From: Xanthobacteraceae bacterium
GTDB taxonomy: Bacteria; Pseudomonadota; Alphaproteobacteria; Rhizobiales; Xanthobacteraceae
DNA length: 64,000 nt
Assembly (NCBI GenBank): GCA_022841625.1
Contig: JALHRD010000018.1
Location: forward strand, 1 to 64,000
Reading direction: 5' to 3'
Of the stretch, positions 8,269 to 17,020 are shown piece after piece (the stretch's first letter is position 1; each line of letters opens with the position of its first letter). A program made the translations under genes and the position numbers. The notes under the pieces are model-generated. The model saw nothing but the letters and a program-made list of their open reading frames with translations, searched no databases and had not been told where the DNA came from.

Positions 8269-8478
8269 GAAATGGACTCGGGACGATCGGCAAACGCCGT
8301 TACCCTCCCCTGGAGGGGGAGGGTCGACACCGAGCGCACGAAGTGCGCGAAGGTGGCGGGGTGGGGTGAGCTTGAAGTTGTTCACCCCACCCCGCCCGCG
8401 TTCGCTTCGCTCCGCAGGCGACCCTCCCCCTCCAGGGGAGGGTGACGGAGCAAGCGGCCTGTGTCGCGAGTCCATTTC
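8269..8478. repeat. Nested palindromic element (MITE/REP-like)
   Basis: A 210-base non-coding element. Its outer ends are inverted repeats GAAATGGACTCG (8269-8280) and CGAGTCCATTTC (8467-8478). Inside them lie ACCCTCCCCTGGAGGGGG (from 8302) and its reverse complement (8421-8443), and at the centre GGCGGGGTGGGGTGA faces TTCACCCCACCCCGCC. It would fold into one long stem. It fills most of the 399-base gap between the aldo/keto reductase and the next gene. Such elements are abundant in Bradyrhizobium-like genomes (from memory). Confidence 0.8.
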
Positions 8479-8611
8479 AGTGCGACGTGCTCTACTTTTG
8501 AAGCCATTTGGCAGGTAGGGCAAGCCCTGCGAGCCGTGCATTGCGGAGGGGTTGCCATGGCCGCTACAGTACCGGCAACGCGCCGGAACCTCGGGATCAC
8601 GGAGACCGCAG

Positions 8612-9625
8612 ATGCATAGGCTCGATCGTCGGACGTTTCTTGCCGGAACCGCGCTGACCTTGGCCGGCGGGCCGTCCTGGGCGCAGGCGGTCGACATGGC
8701 CGCCGCCAAGCGCGAAGGCAAAGTGGTCTGGTATTGCTCGGTGCCGATCGCGACCGCGCAGAAGGTCGCCAACATGTTCCAGCAGCACACCGGCATCAAG
8801 GTCGAGCTGTTCCGTTCCGGCGGTTCCAACATCCTGCGCAGGTTTCAGCAGGAGGCCGACGCCGGCAAAGTGTTCGTCGACGTGCTGACCCATTCCGAGC
8901 CGGCGGCCGCCAGTGCGATGACCAAGAAGGGCATGTTCGTGCCATTCAAGGCCGCTGACTTCGACAAGGTGCCGGACGCGGTGAAGGATCCGGACGGCAA
9001 TCATGTCGCGCAGCGGCTCAATGTGATGGCGATCTATGTTCGCGACGATCTGTTGCCGGAGGCGGAGCGGCCCAAGCTCTGGACCGATCTGATGCATCCG
9101 AAATACAAGGGCAAGATGGTGATGGCGGATCCGTCATTCTCCTCGCTGCTGGTGGTCATTACCGGCACTTTGGCGCGCGCGCATGGCTGGAAATATTTCG
9201 AGGCGCTGCGCAAGAACGACATCATGATGGTGCAGAGCAACCAGCAGGTCTCCGACATGATCAAGCGCGGCGAGCGGGTGATGGCGGTCGCCGCCGATGC
9301 CGCCTATGTCGGCGAAGGCCGCCGGCAGGGCATGCGGATTTCGACCCTCTATCCCGAGGACGGCGCCTTCGTGATCGCTTCGCCAAGCTCGGTGGTTAAA
9401 GGCTCGCCCAACCCGAACGCGGCCAAGGCGTTCGCCGACTTCATGCTCGGCCGTGGCGTGCAGGAGTTGTTTCCGCACGAGTTCCTGTATTCGGCGCGTA
9501 CCGACGTGCCGGGGCCGGAGGGCTATCCGCCGCTGTCGTCGCTCAAGATCATGCCGGTCGACTACGACTATATCGAAGCCGAAAGCCCGCGCATCCGGAA
9601 GCGGTTCGCGGAGGTGATGCAGTAG
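8612..9625 (+). CDS. Extracellular solute-binding protein (Fe3+/thiamine type), Tat-exported
   Basis: A 337-residue periplasmic binding protein of the iron(III)/thiamine ABC-receptor family. The N-terminus MHRLDRRTFLAGTALTL is a twin-arginine signal, cleaved near WAQA. VVWYCSVPIATAQKVAN and GIKVELFRSGG are typical first-lobe motifs. ATG 8612 is chosen because GGAG lies 8 bases upstream and the Tat signal begins there; an upstream in-frame ATG at 8552 adds non-family sequence. No permease or ATPase genes adjoin, so it is an orphan receptor. Confidence 0.88.
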   Translation: MHRLDRRTFLAGTALTLAGGPSWAQAVDMAAAKREGKVVWYCSVPIATAQKVANMFQQHTGIKVELFRSGGSNILRRFQQEADAGKVFVDVLTHSEPAAASAMTKKGMFVPFKAADFDKVPDAVKDPDGNHVAQRLNVMAIYVRDDLLPEAERPKLWTDLMHPKYKGKMVMADPSFSSLLVVITGTLARAHGWKYFEALRKNDIMMVQSNQQVSDMIKRGERVMAVAADAAYVGEGRRQGMRISTLYPEDGAFVIASPSSVVKGSPNPNAAKAFADFMLGRGVQELFPHEFLYSARTDVPGPEGYPPLSSLKIMPVDYDYIEAESPRIRKRFAEVMQ

Positions 9626-9858
9626 CCGCCGGCACTCACTCGCCCTTGATATTGGCGGCCCTGATGATCGGCCACTATTGCCTGATGTCCGCCTGCTGCA
9701 TGGCGGCAACGGCCGCCGGGGGGCTGCCCGCCCGGAATGGTCGCCTCGATGCAGGTTAACGGCAGGCCCGGGATCGGACGAGTGCGCCGCCGCATGCAGC
9801 CGGTTCAGCTGAAGCCAGTTGCCACCCTGGCCCGATTTCCGTAAGCACTTGAGCAAGT

Positions 9859-9936
9859 CGGAGCGTAGCGCAGCCCGGTTAGCGCACCAGTCTGGGGGAC
9901 TGGGGGTCGTGGGTTCGAATCCCGCCGCTCCGACCA
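9859..9936 (+). tRNA. tRNA-Pro (GGG)
   Basis: The cloverleaf reads CGGAGCG/CGCTCCG acceptor stem, GCGC/GCGC D stem, CCAGT/ACTGG anticodon stem with loop CTGGGGG (anticodon GGG), TTCGAAT T loop, discriminator A and encoded CCA. Confidence 0.95.
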
Positions 9937-9976
9937 TTTTTTGGCCGTACCAAACGCGCCGCTGTGGCGCACCGGG

Positions 9977-10435
9977 CTATGGGTGAACCGCGATGGCGGC
10001 GATCTCGACTTTGACATCGCGCGGCAGGCGGGCAACCTCGACCGTTGCACGCGCGGGCGGCGCCTTCTTGAAGTATGTGGCGTAAACCCCGTTCATCTTG
10101 GCAAATTCGTTCAGGTCCTTGAGGAACACCGTGGTGGAGACAACGTGGTCCATTGTCAGTCCATCGGCCGCCAGCACCGCCTTGAGATTCTCGAGCACCA
10201 GCTGAGTCTGTTCTTCAATCGAAGCATCGGCGCGGAGCTGCTTGGTCTTGGGGTCGATCGCAATCTGCCCGGCCAAATAGACGGTCTTGCCGGCACGGAT
10301 CGCTTGCGAATAGGGACCGATCGCCTCCGGCGCGTTCGGCGTCGAGATGATTTTATGGCCGGCGTCTTGCGCATTTGATGCGCTGCCGATGGCGAATGTG
10401 GCGAGGATCAACAACGCGAGATACAACTGACGCAT
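9977..10435 (-). CDS. RidA/YjgF-family protein with signal peptide
   Basis: A 152-residue protein: a signal peptide (about 1-22, ending GSASNAQ) followed by a complete RidA domain (IGPYSQAIRAG, VYLAGQIAID, VSTTVFLKDL, RATVEVARLP). RidA proteins are trimeric enamine/imine deaminases; the arginine in RATVEVARLP is the substrate-carboxylate ligand. Most are cytosolic, but exported versions like this are common in Rhizobiales and their role is not settled. Start 10435 has AGGAAAGGA upstream. It lies between tRNA-Pro and the amidohydrolase. Confidence 0.88.
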   Translation of the reverse strand: MRQLYLALLILATFAIGSASNAQDAGHKIISTPNAPEAIGPYSQAIRAGKTVYLAGQIAIDPKTKQLRADASIEEQTQLVLENLKAVLAADGLTMDHVVSTTVFLKDLNEFAKMNGVYATYFKKAPPARATVEVARLPRDVKVEIAAIAVHP

Positions 10436-10519
10436 GGTGGCTGTCCTTTCCTGATCAAGGCGCCGCAGGTCGGTAAGTCTGATCGGCCGCTCCGGCTTCG
10501 TCAACGGCTCGGGTGGTGG

Positions 10520-11617
10520 CTAAACCGACCGTAGCGTCGGCAGCAACCGTAGCGCGTTGTCGCGGTCGATGGCTTTGAGCTCAGCGTCATTAAAAACGCC
10601 GCACTCGGCCAAACCTGCGACATGCTCAGCGGTGGTGAGATGCGGCCAATCGGTGCCGAACAGGAATTGCGATACCGGCGCGACTGCGCGCAGCGCCGCC
10701 ATCGGCGCTGTCTCCGGCGCCTGCGCAATATCGTAGTAAAATTTCTGCACCTCCGGCCGGAACCCCTCCGGCAGCACCGGCTGGAATTCCGGACTCTCCT
10801 TGACGCGCTTTTCAAACCGTCGGATCAGAAACGGCATGGTTCCGCCGGCATGCGACCAAATCACGCGCATGTTGGGGTAGCGCCGCGAACTGCCGCTGAA
10901 CACGAATTTCGCAATCGCGCGGGTGGTGTTGGTGCCGTATTCGATGTCGGCGTCGCGCAGGCCCGGAACCAATCGCTCACAGCACGGATGGCTGGTGGGG
11001 TGGGTATAGAGCACCGCGCCGCGGCGATTGAGTTCCTCGAAGATCGGGGCGAACATGGGATCGCCGAGAAACTTGTCGCCGTAGTTCGTCCGCATGAACA
11101 CGCCGTTAGCCTTGAGCGTGTCGAGGGCGTATTCGATCTCCTTCAGGCTGCCCTCGATATCCGGGAATGGCAGATAGGCGAACTGGCCGAACCGGCCAGG
11201 ATGATCGGCGCAGAGCTTGGCCGAAAATTCATTGGCCATCCGGGAGAACCGCCGCGCGGCCGCGTCGTCGCGCTGATCAAGCGCTGAGACGCTGATCGTG
11301 ATAACCGCCAGCGCGACGTCGCTTTGGTCCATGTCCTCGATCTGCTTGGCGACTGTGGAGCGGTCGTTCAGATAAGTGCGTTGCTTGTCGACGACATAGC
11401 CCGGTGGCACAAAATGACGATGCACATCGATCCGGCCGGTTTTGACGGCGGGCTTGGTTGGCGTCTGCGCCGTGGCTGCGACCGCGGGAATGGCTGCGCT
11501 GGCGGCGATGGCCGCGAAACCAGACAGCACATTGCGTCGCGGGATGCAGCAACCGCAACCTCCGCCTTTGTTGAATTCGTAGCGACGCGGAGCGATCGCG
11601 ACATTCTTGCCGGCCAT
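10520..11617 (-). CDS. ACMSD-type amidohydrolase, Tat-exported
   Basis: A 365-residue amidohydrolase-2 (PF04909) protein related to aminocarboxymuconate-semialdehyde decarboxylase. Metal ligands are visible as HRHF at the start of the barrel, HPTSHPCC, WSHAGG and FGTDWPH. The N-terminus carries PRRNVLSGFAAIAAS, a likely twin-arginine signal, behind a short Gly/Cys-rich stretch (GGGCGCC). Start 11617 follows AGGGAGGGGAGC. Family members decarboxylate or hydrolyse aromatic-derived acids; the substrate here is unknown. Confidence 0.85.
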   Translation of the reverse strand: MAGKNVAIAPRRYEFNKGGGCGCCIPRRNVLSGFAAIAASAAIPAVAATAQTPTKPAVKTGRIDVHRHFVPPGYVVDKQRTYLNDRSTVAKQIEDMDQSDVALAVITISVSALDQRDDAAARRFSRMANEFSAKLCADHPGRFGQFAYLPFPDIEGSLKEIEYALDTLKANGVFMRTNYGDKFLGDPMFAPIFEELNRRGAVLYTHPTSHPCCERLVPGLRDADIEYGTNTTRAIAKFVFSGSSRRYPNMRVIWSHAGGTMPFLIRRFEKRVKESPEFQPVLPEGFRPEVQKFYYDIAQAPETAPMAALRAVAPVSQFLFGTDWPHLTTAEHVAGLAECGVFNDAELKAIDRDNALRLLPTLRSV

Positions 11618-11686
11618 GCTCCCCTCCCTTGCAGAATGGCTAATGCTGAGACGGCCCGGGGAGCGGGTCAATGCCCCTGTGGGGTG

Positions 11687-11920
11687 CTAGCGCGGTTTCG
11701 GCGGATCGGGCCGCGACATCCAGCGGATCAGCGGCATCGCCGGCAGCACCCAGCCGAGGCCGGCCACGACATAATAGATCGCCTCGACAAGACCGTTGGC
11801 CTTGATCGCCGGCAGTTGCGCCAGCCCCATGGCGAGCAGCGACCACACCACCACCAGTGCGATCAAGGCAAATGCGCCAACAAATTTGCGCAGACGGATT
11901 GGCACGGATCGACCTCTCAT
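11687..11920 (-). CDS. DUF2842 small membrane protein
   Basis: A 77-residue protein with two transmembrane helices (about 11-33 and 44-65), matching in length and pattern the alphaproteobacterial DUF2842 family (IRLRKFVGAFAL, WVLPAMPLIRWM). It is divergent from the heme A synthase gene, 75 bases away, a pairing recalled from related genomes. Function unknown. Confidence 0.85.
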   Translation of the reverse strand: MRGRSVPIRLRKFVGAFALIALVVVWSLLAMGLAQLPAIKANGLVEAIYYVVAGLGWVLPAMPLIRWMSRPDPPKPR

Positions 11921-11995
11921 TGCGGCGGTTCAAGCTTGACTATATGTACGGCGGTATCGGCGGCAAGCGAGTGTCCCTATAACCCCGTATCACGA

Positions 11996-13042
11996 ATGAG
12001 TGTCGCACAATCCCAGACTTTGCAACGACCCGGCGCGATCCGCGCCTGGCTGTTGCTGGTGGCGGCGCTGGTGTTTGCGGTCGCGGTGGTGGGTGGCGCA
12101 ACGCGGCTCACCGGTTCGGGGTTGTCCATCGTCGAATGGCGTCCGGTGACCGGCGTACTGCCGCCACTGAGCGAAACCGCCTGGCAGGCCGAATTCGCGA
12201 AATACAAAGTCATTCCGCAATACAAGGAACTCAATCGCGGCATGAGCCTCGCTGAGTTCAAGACGATCTATTGGTGGGAATGGGGACATCGGCTGCTCGG
12301 GCGGGCGATCGGGGCGGCGTTCCTGCTGCCGTTTGTTTGGTTTCTCTGGAAAGGTTGGATCGAACGCGGCTTGCAGCGACGCTTGTGGCTGATTTTGGGA
12401 TTGGGCGCGCTGCAAGGGGCGGTCGGCTGGTGGATGGTGGCGTCCGGGCTCACCGAGCGCGTGAACGTGTCGCAATATCGGCTGGCGTTCCATCTGACGC
12501 TCGCCTGCGTCATTTTTGCGATGCTGTTGTGGACCGCGCAGGGTCTCAAGCCGCGCGTCGCGCTCGATGTGCCACCGCGTATTCGCCGCGCCGCCATGTT
12601 GCTGCTGATCCTGCTGCTGACGCAAATTTATCTCGGCGCGTTGGTGGCCGGCTTGCGCGCTGGCCTGATCTACAACACCTGGCCGCTGATCGATGGTGCT
12701 TTGGTGCCGGAGTGGTCGCGGCTGATGTTCGAGCAGCCGTGGTGGCGGAATTTCTTTGAAAATCCGCTCACGGTGCAGTTCAGCCACCGCATGATGGCTT
12801 ATTTGCTCGCGGTGCTGTCGCTGCTCCATGTGGTCGATGTCGCGCGCTCGGTCAGGGGCGGCGCGGCGTTGAAGGGAGCCTCGATTGTCGCTGCCGCGGT
12901 TATGTTGCAGGCGATAATCGGAATTCTAACGCTGCTGCACGTCACGCCGCTGTCGCTCGCACTCCTGCATCAGGCCATGGCGGTGGCGTTGCTTGCCATT
13001 GCGGTGCTGCATGCAGCCAGATTGGTGCCGGCCAGCGCATGA
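11996..13042 (+). CDS. ctaA: Heme A synthase (COX15/CtaA)
   Basis: A 348-residue polytopic inner-membrane protein that converts heme O to heme A for aa3-type cytochrome oxidase. Eight hydrophobic segments are recognisable, and the four conserved heme-ligand histidines appear in EWGHRLLGR, FHLTLAC, FSHRMMAYL and LLHQAMA. The proteobacterial signature GGATRLTGSGLSIVEW follows the first helix. Length is typical for the alphaproteobacterial type. Start 11996 is the first ATG after the intergenic region shared with the DUF2842 gene; longer upstream frames overlap that gene and the amidohydrolase. Confidence 0.95.
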   Translation: MSVAQSQTLQRPGAIRAWLLLVAALVFAVAVVGGATRLTGSGLSIVEWRPVTGVLPPLSETAWQAEFAKYKVIPQYKELNRGMSLAEFKTIYWWEWGHRLLGRAIGAAFLLPFVWFLWKGWIERGLQRRLWLILGLGALQGAVGWWMVASGLTERVNVSQYRLAFHLTLACVIFAMLLWTAQGLKPRVALDVPPRIRRAAMLLLILLLTQIYLGALVAGLRAGLIYNTWPLIDGALVPEWSRLMFEQPWWRNFFENPLTVQFSHRMMAYLLAVLSLLHVVDVARSVRGGAALKGASIVAAAVMLQAIIGILTLLHVTPLSLALLHQAMAVALLAIAVLHAARLVPASA

Positions 13043-13097
13043 TCCCGAGAAACGGAACCGGATTTCGGAAAAGATCATGCTCAAGCAATGAGGTCAG

Positions 13098-13131
13098 ACC
13101 ATGATCCGATTCAATCGGATCGGATCATGGT
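13098..13131. terminator. Palindrome between convergent genes
   Basis: ACCATGATCCGAT and ATCGGATcgGATCATGGT form a 13-base inverted repeat with a short loop and a two-base bulge, lying between the convergent ctaA and metY genes. There is no T-run. It may stop both transcripts, or it may be one of the dispersed palindromes of these genomes. Confidence 0.45.
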
Positions 13132-14415
13132 CTATGTCGCCGCCAGCGCCTGTTCCAGATCGGCAATGATGTCGTCCTTGTCCTCGATCCCGATCGACAG
13201 CCGAACCACGTCGGGGCCGGCGCCGGACGCGGCCTTCTGGGCGTCGGTGAGTTGGCGGTGGGTGGTCGAAGCCGGGTGGATGATGAGCGAGCGGGTGTCG
13301 CCGATATTGGCCAGATGCGAGAATAATTTGACGTTCGAGACCAGTTTGATGCCCGCCTCGTAGCCGCCTTTGAGGCCGAAGGTGAACACCGCGCCGGCGC
13401 CCTTGGGCACATATTTACGCGCCAGCGCGTGATAGCGGTCGCTCGCCAGGCCGGGGTAACTCACCCAGGCGACTTTGTCGTTGCGGCCGAGCCATTGCGC
13501 GACCGCGAGCGCGTTGTCGCAATGGCGCTGGATGCGCAGCGGCAGCGTCTCGATGCCGGTCAGGATCAAGAACGAATTGAACGGCGACAGCGCCGGCCCG
13601 AGATCGCGCAGCGCCAATACGCGGCAGGCGATCGCAAAGGCGAAATTGCCGAAGGTCTCGTGCAGCACGATGCCTTGATATTCCGGCCGCGGCTTTGACA
13701 GCATCGGGAAGCGCTGGTCGCGCGACCAGTCGAAGGTGCCGGCATCGACAATCATGCCGCCGATCGAATTGCCGTGGCCGCCGAGGAATTTCGTCAGCGA
13801 ATGAATGACGATGTCGGCGCCGTGGCTAATGGGATTGCACAGATAGGGGGTGGCGAGCGTGTTGTCGACAATGAGCGGCACATGCGCCCGCTTGGCGATG
13901 GCGGACATCGCGGCGAGGTCGCAGATCACACCGCCGGGATTGGCGATCGACTCGCTGAAAATCGCTTTGGTTTTTGGCGTGATGGCTTGTTCGAACGACG
14001 CCATGTCGTCGGGATCGGCCCATACGACATTCCAACCGAAATTCTTGAATGCGTGATTGAACTGATTGATCGAGCCGCCATAGAGCTTGTTCGATGCGAC
14101 GAATTCGTCGCCCGGCTGCATCAGGCAATGAAACGCCAGCATCTGGGCTGCGTGGCCGGATGCAGTCGCGAGTCCGGCCGTACCGCCTTCCAGCGCGGCG
14201 ACGCGTTGCTCCAGCACCGCGGTCGTGGGATTGCCGATGCGGGTATAGATGTTGCCGAAGGATTGCAGGCCGAACAGCGAGGCGGCATGGTCGACATCCT
14301 CGAACACATACGAAGTCGTCTGGTAGATCGGGGTTGCGCGCGCGCCGGTGGTCGGGTCGGGCTGGGCGCCAGCGTGGATCGCAAGGGTCGCAAAGCCGGG
14401 GGTGCGGTCGGTCAT
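13132..14415 (-). CDS. metY: O-acetylhomoserine aminocarboxypropyltransferase/sulfhydrylase
   Basis: A 427-residue PLP enzyme of the Cys/Met metabolism family (gamma-subfamily). It makes homocysteine, or methionine, from O-acetylhomoserine and sulfide or methanethiol. The PLP-binding lysine is Lys209 in HSLTKFLGGHG; other conserved motifs are FGNIYTRIGNPT near 53, VDNTLATPYLCNP near 183 and RSLIIHPASTTH. Length and the long C-terminal domain separate it from cystathionine gamma-synthase (about 380-400). It is followed by the CoA-binding protein and enoyl-CoA hydratase on the same strand. The sulfur role parallels the YeeE/YedE genes, but no direct link is visible. Confidence 0.93.
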   Translation of the reverse strand: MTDRTPGFATLAIHAGAQPDPTTGARATPIYQTTSYVFEDVDHAASLFGLQSFGNIYTRIGNPTTAVLEQRVAALEGGTAGLATASGHAAQMLAFHCLMQPGDEFVASNKLYGGSINQFNHAFKNFGWNVVWADPDDMASFEQAITPKTKAIFSESIANPGGVICDLAAMSAIAKRAHVPLIVDNTLATPYLCNPISHGADIVIHSLTKFLGGHGNSIGGMIVDAGTFDWSRDQRFPMLSKPRPEYQGIVLHETFGNFAFAIACRVLALRDLGPALSPFNSFLILTGIETLPLRIQRHCDNALAVAQWLGRNDKVAWVSYPGLASDRYHALARKYVPKGAGAVFTFGLKGGYEAGIKLVSNVKLFSHLANIGDTRSLIIHPASTTHRQLTDAQKAASGAGPDVVRLSIGIEDKDDIIADLEQALAAT

Positions 14416-14501
14416 GGTCGGTCCTTATCGCGTAGGGCGGTTCCAGGATAAAGTCAGTCTACACAATCGAAATGGATTGGTATCGCCCGTGCCGGAAGTG
14501 C

Positions 14502-15080
14502 TCAGCGCGTGTTCGATTGCGCCTTGGTTGCGGCATCGGTGGCGCCGCCCGACAGGGTCGGCCGGTCGAGCGAGAGCCGTTGCATGCCGCGCGTCGGCAG
14601 CGGCGCCTTCTTGGCGGAGATGGTGCGGGTGTTGACTCCCATCCAGCCGATCTCCGCGGACAGACGGCCGTATTCGATCTTGGGACAGCGGTTCATCACC
14701 ACCTTGATGCCCTGGGCTTCGGCGAGCCGGGCGGCCTCGTCGTTGCGCACGCCAAGCTGCATCCAGATCACCTTCGGGAGCGGCCTTAGCGCCAGCGCCT
14801 CCTGCACGACGCCCGTGGCATGCTCGGAGGCGCGGAATATGTCGACCATGTCGATGGGTTCGGGGATGTCGGCGAGCTTGGCGTAAATCTTCTGCCCCAA
14901 TAATTCGCCACCGGCTTGCCCGGGATTGACCGGAATCATGCGGTAGCCTCGCTCAAGCAGATACTTGAACACGAAATAGCTTGGCCTAACCGTGTTCGGC
15001 GAGACGCCGACCACGGCAATGGTCTTCACGCCGCTCAGAATGCCGCGGATATAGCCATCGGAGTAATTGTCATGGTCCAT
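14502..15080 (-). CDS. CoA-binding protein (YccU-type)
   Basis: A 192-residue protein with a CoA-binding Rossmann domain (about 10-140): IAVVGVSPNTVRPSY at the nucleotide loop, PVNPGQAGGELLGQ, VDIFRASEHATGVVQEA and a conserved CPKIEYGRL. The tail after residue 150 is basic and low-complexity. Start 15080 is preferred (GAGG about 10 bases upstream); an in-frame ATG at 15113 is possible. These single-domain proteins resemble the alpha subunit of succinyl-CoA synthetase without the catalytic domain; their cellular role is unclear. Confidence 0.87.
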   Translation of the reverse strand: MDHDNYSDGYIRGILSGVKTIAVVGVSPNTVRPSYFVFKYLLERGYRMIPVNPGQAGGELLGQKIYAKLADIPEPIDMVDIFRASEHATGVVQEALALRPLPKVIWMQLGVRNDEAARLAEAQGIKVVMNRCPKIEYGRLSAEIGWMGVNTRTISAKKAPLPTRGMQRLSLDRPTLSGGATDAATKAQSNTR

Positions 15081-15142
15081 CGGATGTGCCTCGTGCGACG
15101 GCAATGATGCCATCGTGCGCGGCGCGTCGATAGGGCGTTCGG

Positions 15143-15361
15143 TCAGCGTGGTCGACGGTGGAACGCGCTGCGGCAGGTCGGATTGAGCCGTCGCATATTC
15201 TTGACCAGGCACTGCCGCACGCGCCGCTCATCGGGGATCGCTTCCGAGCACAGCCTGAACGCGTCTTGTTCGCAAGCTTGTCGTTGAGCTGACGTCGGCT
15301 CCGCAGCGGCGGGCGTTGCGAGAAAGGCGAAAGCAAGAGCGATCAGGGGAAGCTTCATCAT
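15143..15361 (-). CDS. Small secreted cysteine-containing protein
   Basis: A 72-residue protein with a signal peptide (about 1-20, ending TPAAAE) and a mature part with four cysteines in the pattern ACEQDAFRLC ... RQCLVKN ... PTCRSAF. This is the cysteine-rich small-protein style also seen in the broken gene at 4171. GGAG lies 5 bases before ATG 15361. Function unknown; two disulfides in a periplasmic protein are likely. Confidence 0.7.
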   Translation of the reverse strand: MMKLPLIALAFAFLATPAAAEPTSAQRQACEQDAFRLCSEAIPDERRVRQCLVKNMRRLNPTCRSAFHRRPR

Positions 15362-15470
15362 CAAGGCTCCGATGCTGGACTGAGCGATGCCGAACTGAGC
15401 GATCAAAGCGAATCGTAACACGACTCGCTGTGGATATCTGTGCAATTTTTTTGGCGGAATAGGACGGATT

Positions 15471-16298
15471 TCACCGATCCTCCCAGCGGGCAGGGCGTTT
15501 TTCAACAAAGGCCGCGATACCCTCGGCGGCATCGCGCGCCATCATGTTTTCAACCATCACCTCGGTTGCGAATTGATAGGCCGGCGCCAGGTCCATATCG
15601 ATTTGTCGGTAGAATGCTTGCTTGCCGATTTTAACGACATGCTGTGATTTTGCGGCGACCCTTTGGGCGAGCGCAAGCGCTTCGCTGCGTTCGGTTCCCG
15701 GCGCAACAGCGCGATTGATCAAGCCGATGCGTACCGCCTCGTCCGCGGATATCGCGTCGCCGGTCAGCAGTAATTCCATCGCATGTTTGGGCGCAACATT
15801 GCGCGACAAGGCGACCATCGGGGTCGAGCAGAACAATCCGATATTCACGCCCGGCGTGGCAAACCTTGCCGCCGCCGACGCGATGGCAAGGTCGCAGCTC
15901 GCGACCAGTTGGCATCCGGCCGCCGTGGCAGTGCCTTGAACCGCCGCGATGACCGGTTGCGGCAGCCGAACGATCTGCTGCATGACCGTGCTGCAGGTCG
16001 TCATGATATGTGCGAAATAACGGCGGCCGCGATCTGGGTCGGAGCGCCGGGCGCCGAGTTCTTTAAGGTCGTGTCCTGCGGAAAATACCGGACCATTGCC
16101 CGTGATCACGACCGCGCGCACCGCGCGATCCGATGCGATCGCGTCGAGCGCGGTGGACAGTGCCAGCAACAGTGCTTCCGACAGGCTGTTGCGCGCGGCC
16201 GGCCGATTGAGCGTCAGCACCGCAATGCCGGCCTCATCCTCGCGCAGCAAGATGGCGGGGTCGGCCGCTTGGTCGGATGACAATGAAGGTTCCGGCAT
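15471..16298 (-). CDS. Enoyl-CoA hydratase/isomerase family protein
   Basis: A 275-residue crotonase-fold protein. The CoA-binding and oxyanion segments read NGPVFSAGHDLKELG and GTATAAGCQLVASCDLAIA. The usual catalytic glutamates are not clear, so the exact reaction (hydration, isomerisation or other) is open. It starts MPEPSLSSD at 16298; a longer frame upstream runs into the ribosomal promoter region and is rejected. It is divergent from rplM-rpsI. Confidence 0.88.
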   Translation of the reverse strand: MPEPSLSSDQAADPAILLREDEAGIAVLTLNRPAARNSLSEALLLALSTALDAIASDRAVRAVVITGNGPVFSAGHDLKELGARRSDPDRGRRYFAHIMTTCSTVMQQIVRLPQPVIAAVQGTATAAGCQLVASCDLAIASAAARFATPGVNIGLFCSTPMVALSRNVAPKHAMELLLTGDAISADEAVRIGLINRAVAPGTERSEALALAQRVAAKSQHVVKIGKQAFYRQIDMDLAPAYQFATEVMVENMMARDAAEGIAAFVEKRPARWEDR

Positions 16299-16400
16299 GA
16301 GCGTGAAATTCCAGGCGTGTGGTACGCGTTCGCGCCGCCATGGTAGCGGTGTCTTCAAGCGCGGCCAAGAAAACCAATAACGCATAAGGATGCGAAGAGG

Positions 16401-16470
16401 TAATAAAATACCATTATTATAAGCTATTGTTATATATTGATTATTTTTAAAAAATTCGATTGACGTCCAT
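16401..16470. promoter_or_regulatory. AT-rich intergenic block before rplM
   Basis: About 70 bases of nearly pure A/T (TAATAAAATACC, TTATTATAAG, TTATATATTGATTATTTTT) in an otherwise GC-rich window, between divergent enoyl-CoA hydratase and rplM. It probably contains the strong ribosomal-protein promoter(s) or an UP-like element; several TATTAT/TATAAG hexamers could serve as -10 boxes, so I do not pick one. Confidence 0.45.
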
Positions 16471-16553
16471 GAATGGGCGATGGTAAGAGCGCGCATCCTT
16501 GGGACGCGGATGCCATTGGGCGTCGAGCGACCTGCTCCAGAGAGGTCAGTGCC

Positions 16554-17018
16554 ATGAGCACCTATTCGGCCAAGCCCGCCGAGGTTGAAAAGAAATGGGT
16601 GATGATTGACGCGTCCGGGCTCGTGGTGGGCCGGTTGGCATCGATTGTTGCCATGCGGCTGCGCGGCAAGCACAAGCCAACCTTCACTCCCCATGTCGAT
16701 GACGGCGACAATGTCATCATCATCAATGCGGCCAAGATCGTGCTGACCGGCAAGAAGCGCGAAAACAAGGTCTATTATCATCACACCGGCTTTATCGGCG
16801 GAATCAAGGAGCGCACCGCGCGCTCGATCCTCGAAGGCAAATTTCCCGAGCGTGTGGTCGAGAAGGCCATCGAGCGCATGCTGCCGCGCGGTCCGCTCGC
16901 GCGGCGCCAGCTTGGCAATCTTCGCGTTTATCCGGGCGCGGATCATCCGCATACGGCGCAAAACCCGGAAAAGCTCGATATCGCGGCGATGAACCGCAAA
17001 AACACAAGGAGCGTGTGA
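16554..17018 (+). CDS. rplM: 50S ribosomal protein L13
   Basis: A 154-residue ribosomal protein L13, an early-assembling protein of the large subunit. Family motifs [38 protein letters not shown] and [11 protein letters not shown] are present, and the length is typical of alphaproteobacteria. ATG 16554 follows AGAGG. The stop overlaps the region of the rpsI start, the universal rplM-rpsI operon. Confidence 0.98.
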   Translation: MSTYSAKPAEVEKKWVMIDASGLVVGRLASIVAMRLRGKHKPTFTPHVDDGDNVIIINAAKIVLTGKKRENKVYYHHTGFIGGIKERTARSILEGKFPERVVEKAIERMLPRGPLARRQLGNLRVYPGADHPHTAQNPEKLDIAAMNRKNTRSV

Positions 17019-17020
17019 CC

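Noticed and set aside
7217-8518. 433-codon plus-strand open frame
   Set aside because: It runs antisense through the aldo/keto reductase and into the palindromic element, has no family-like sequence and no ribosome site; it is a GC-rich shadow.
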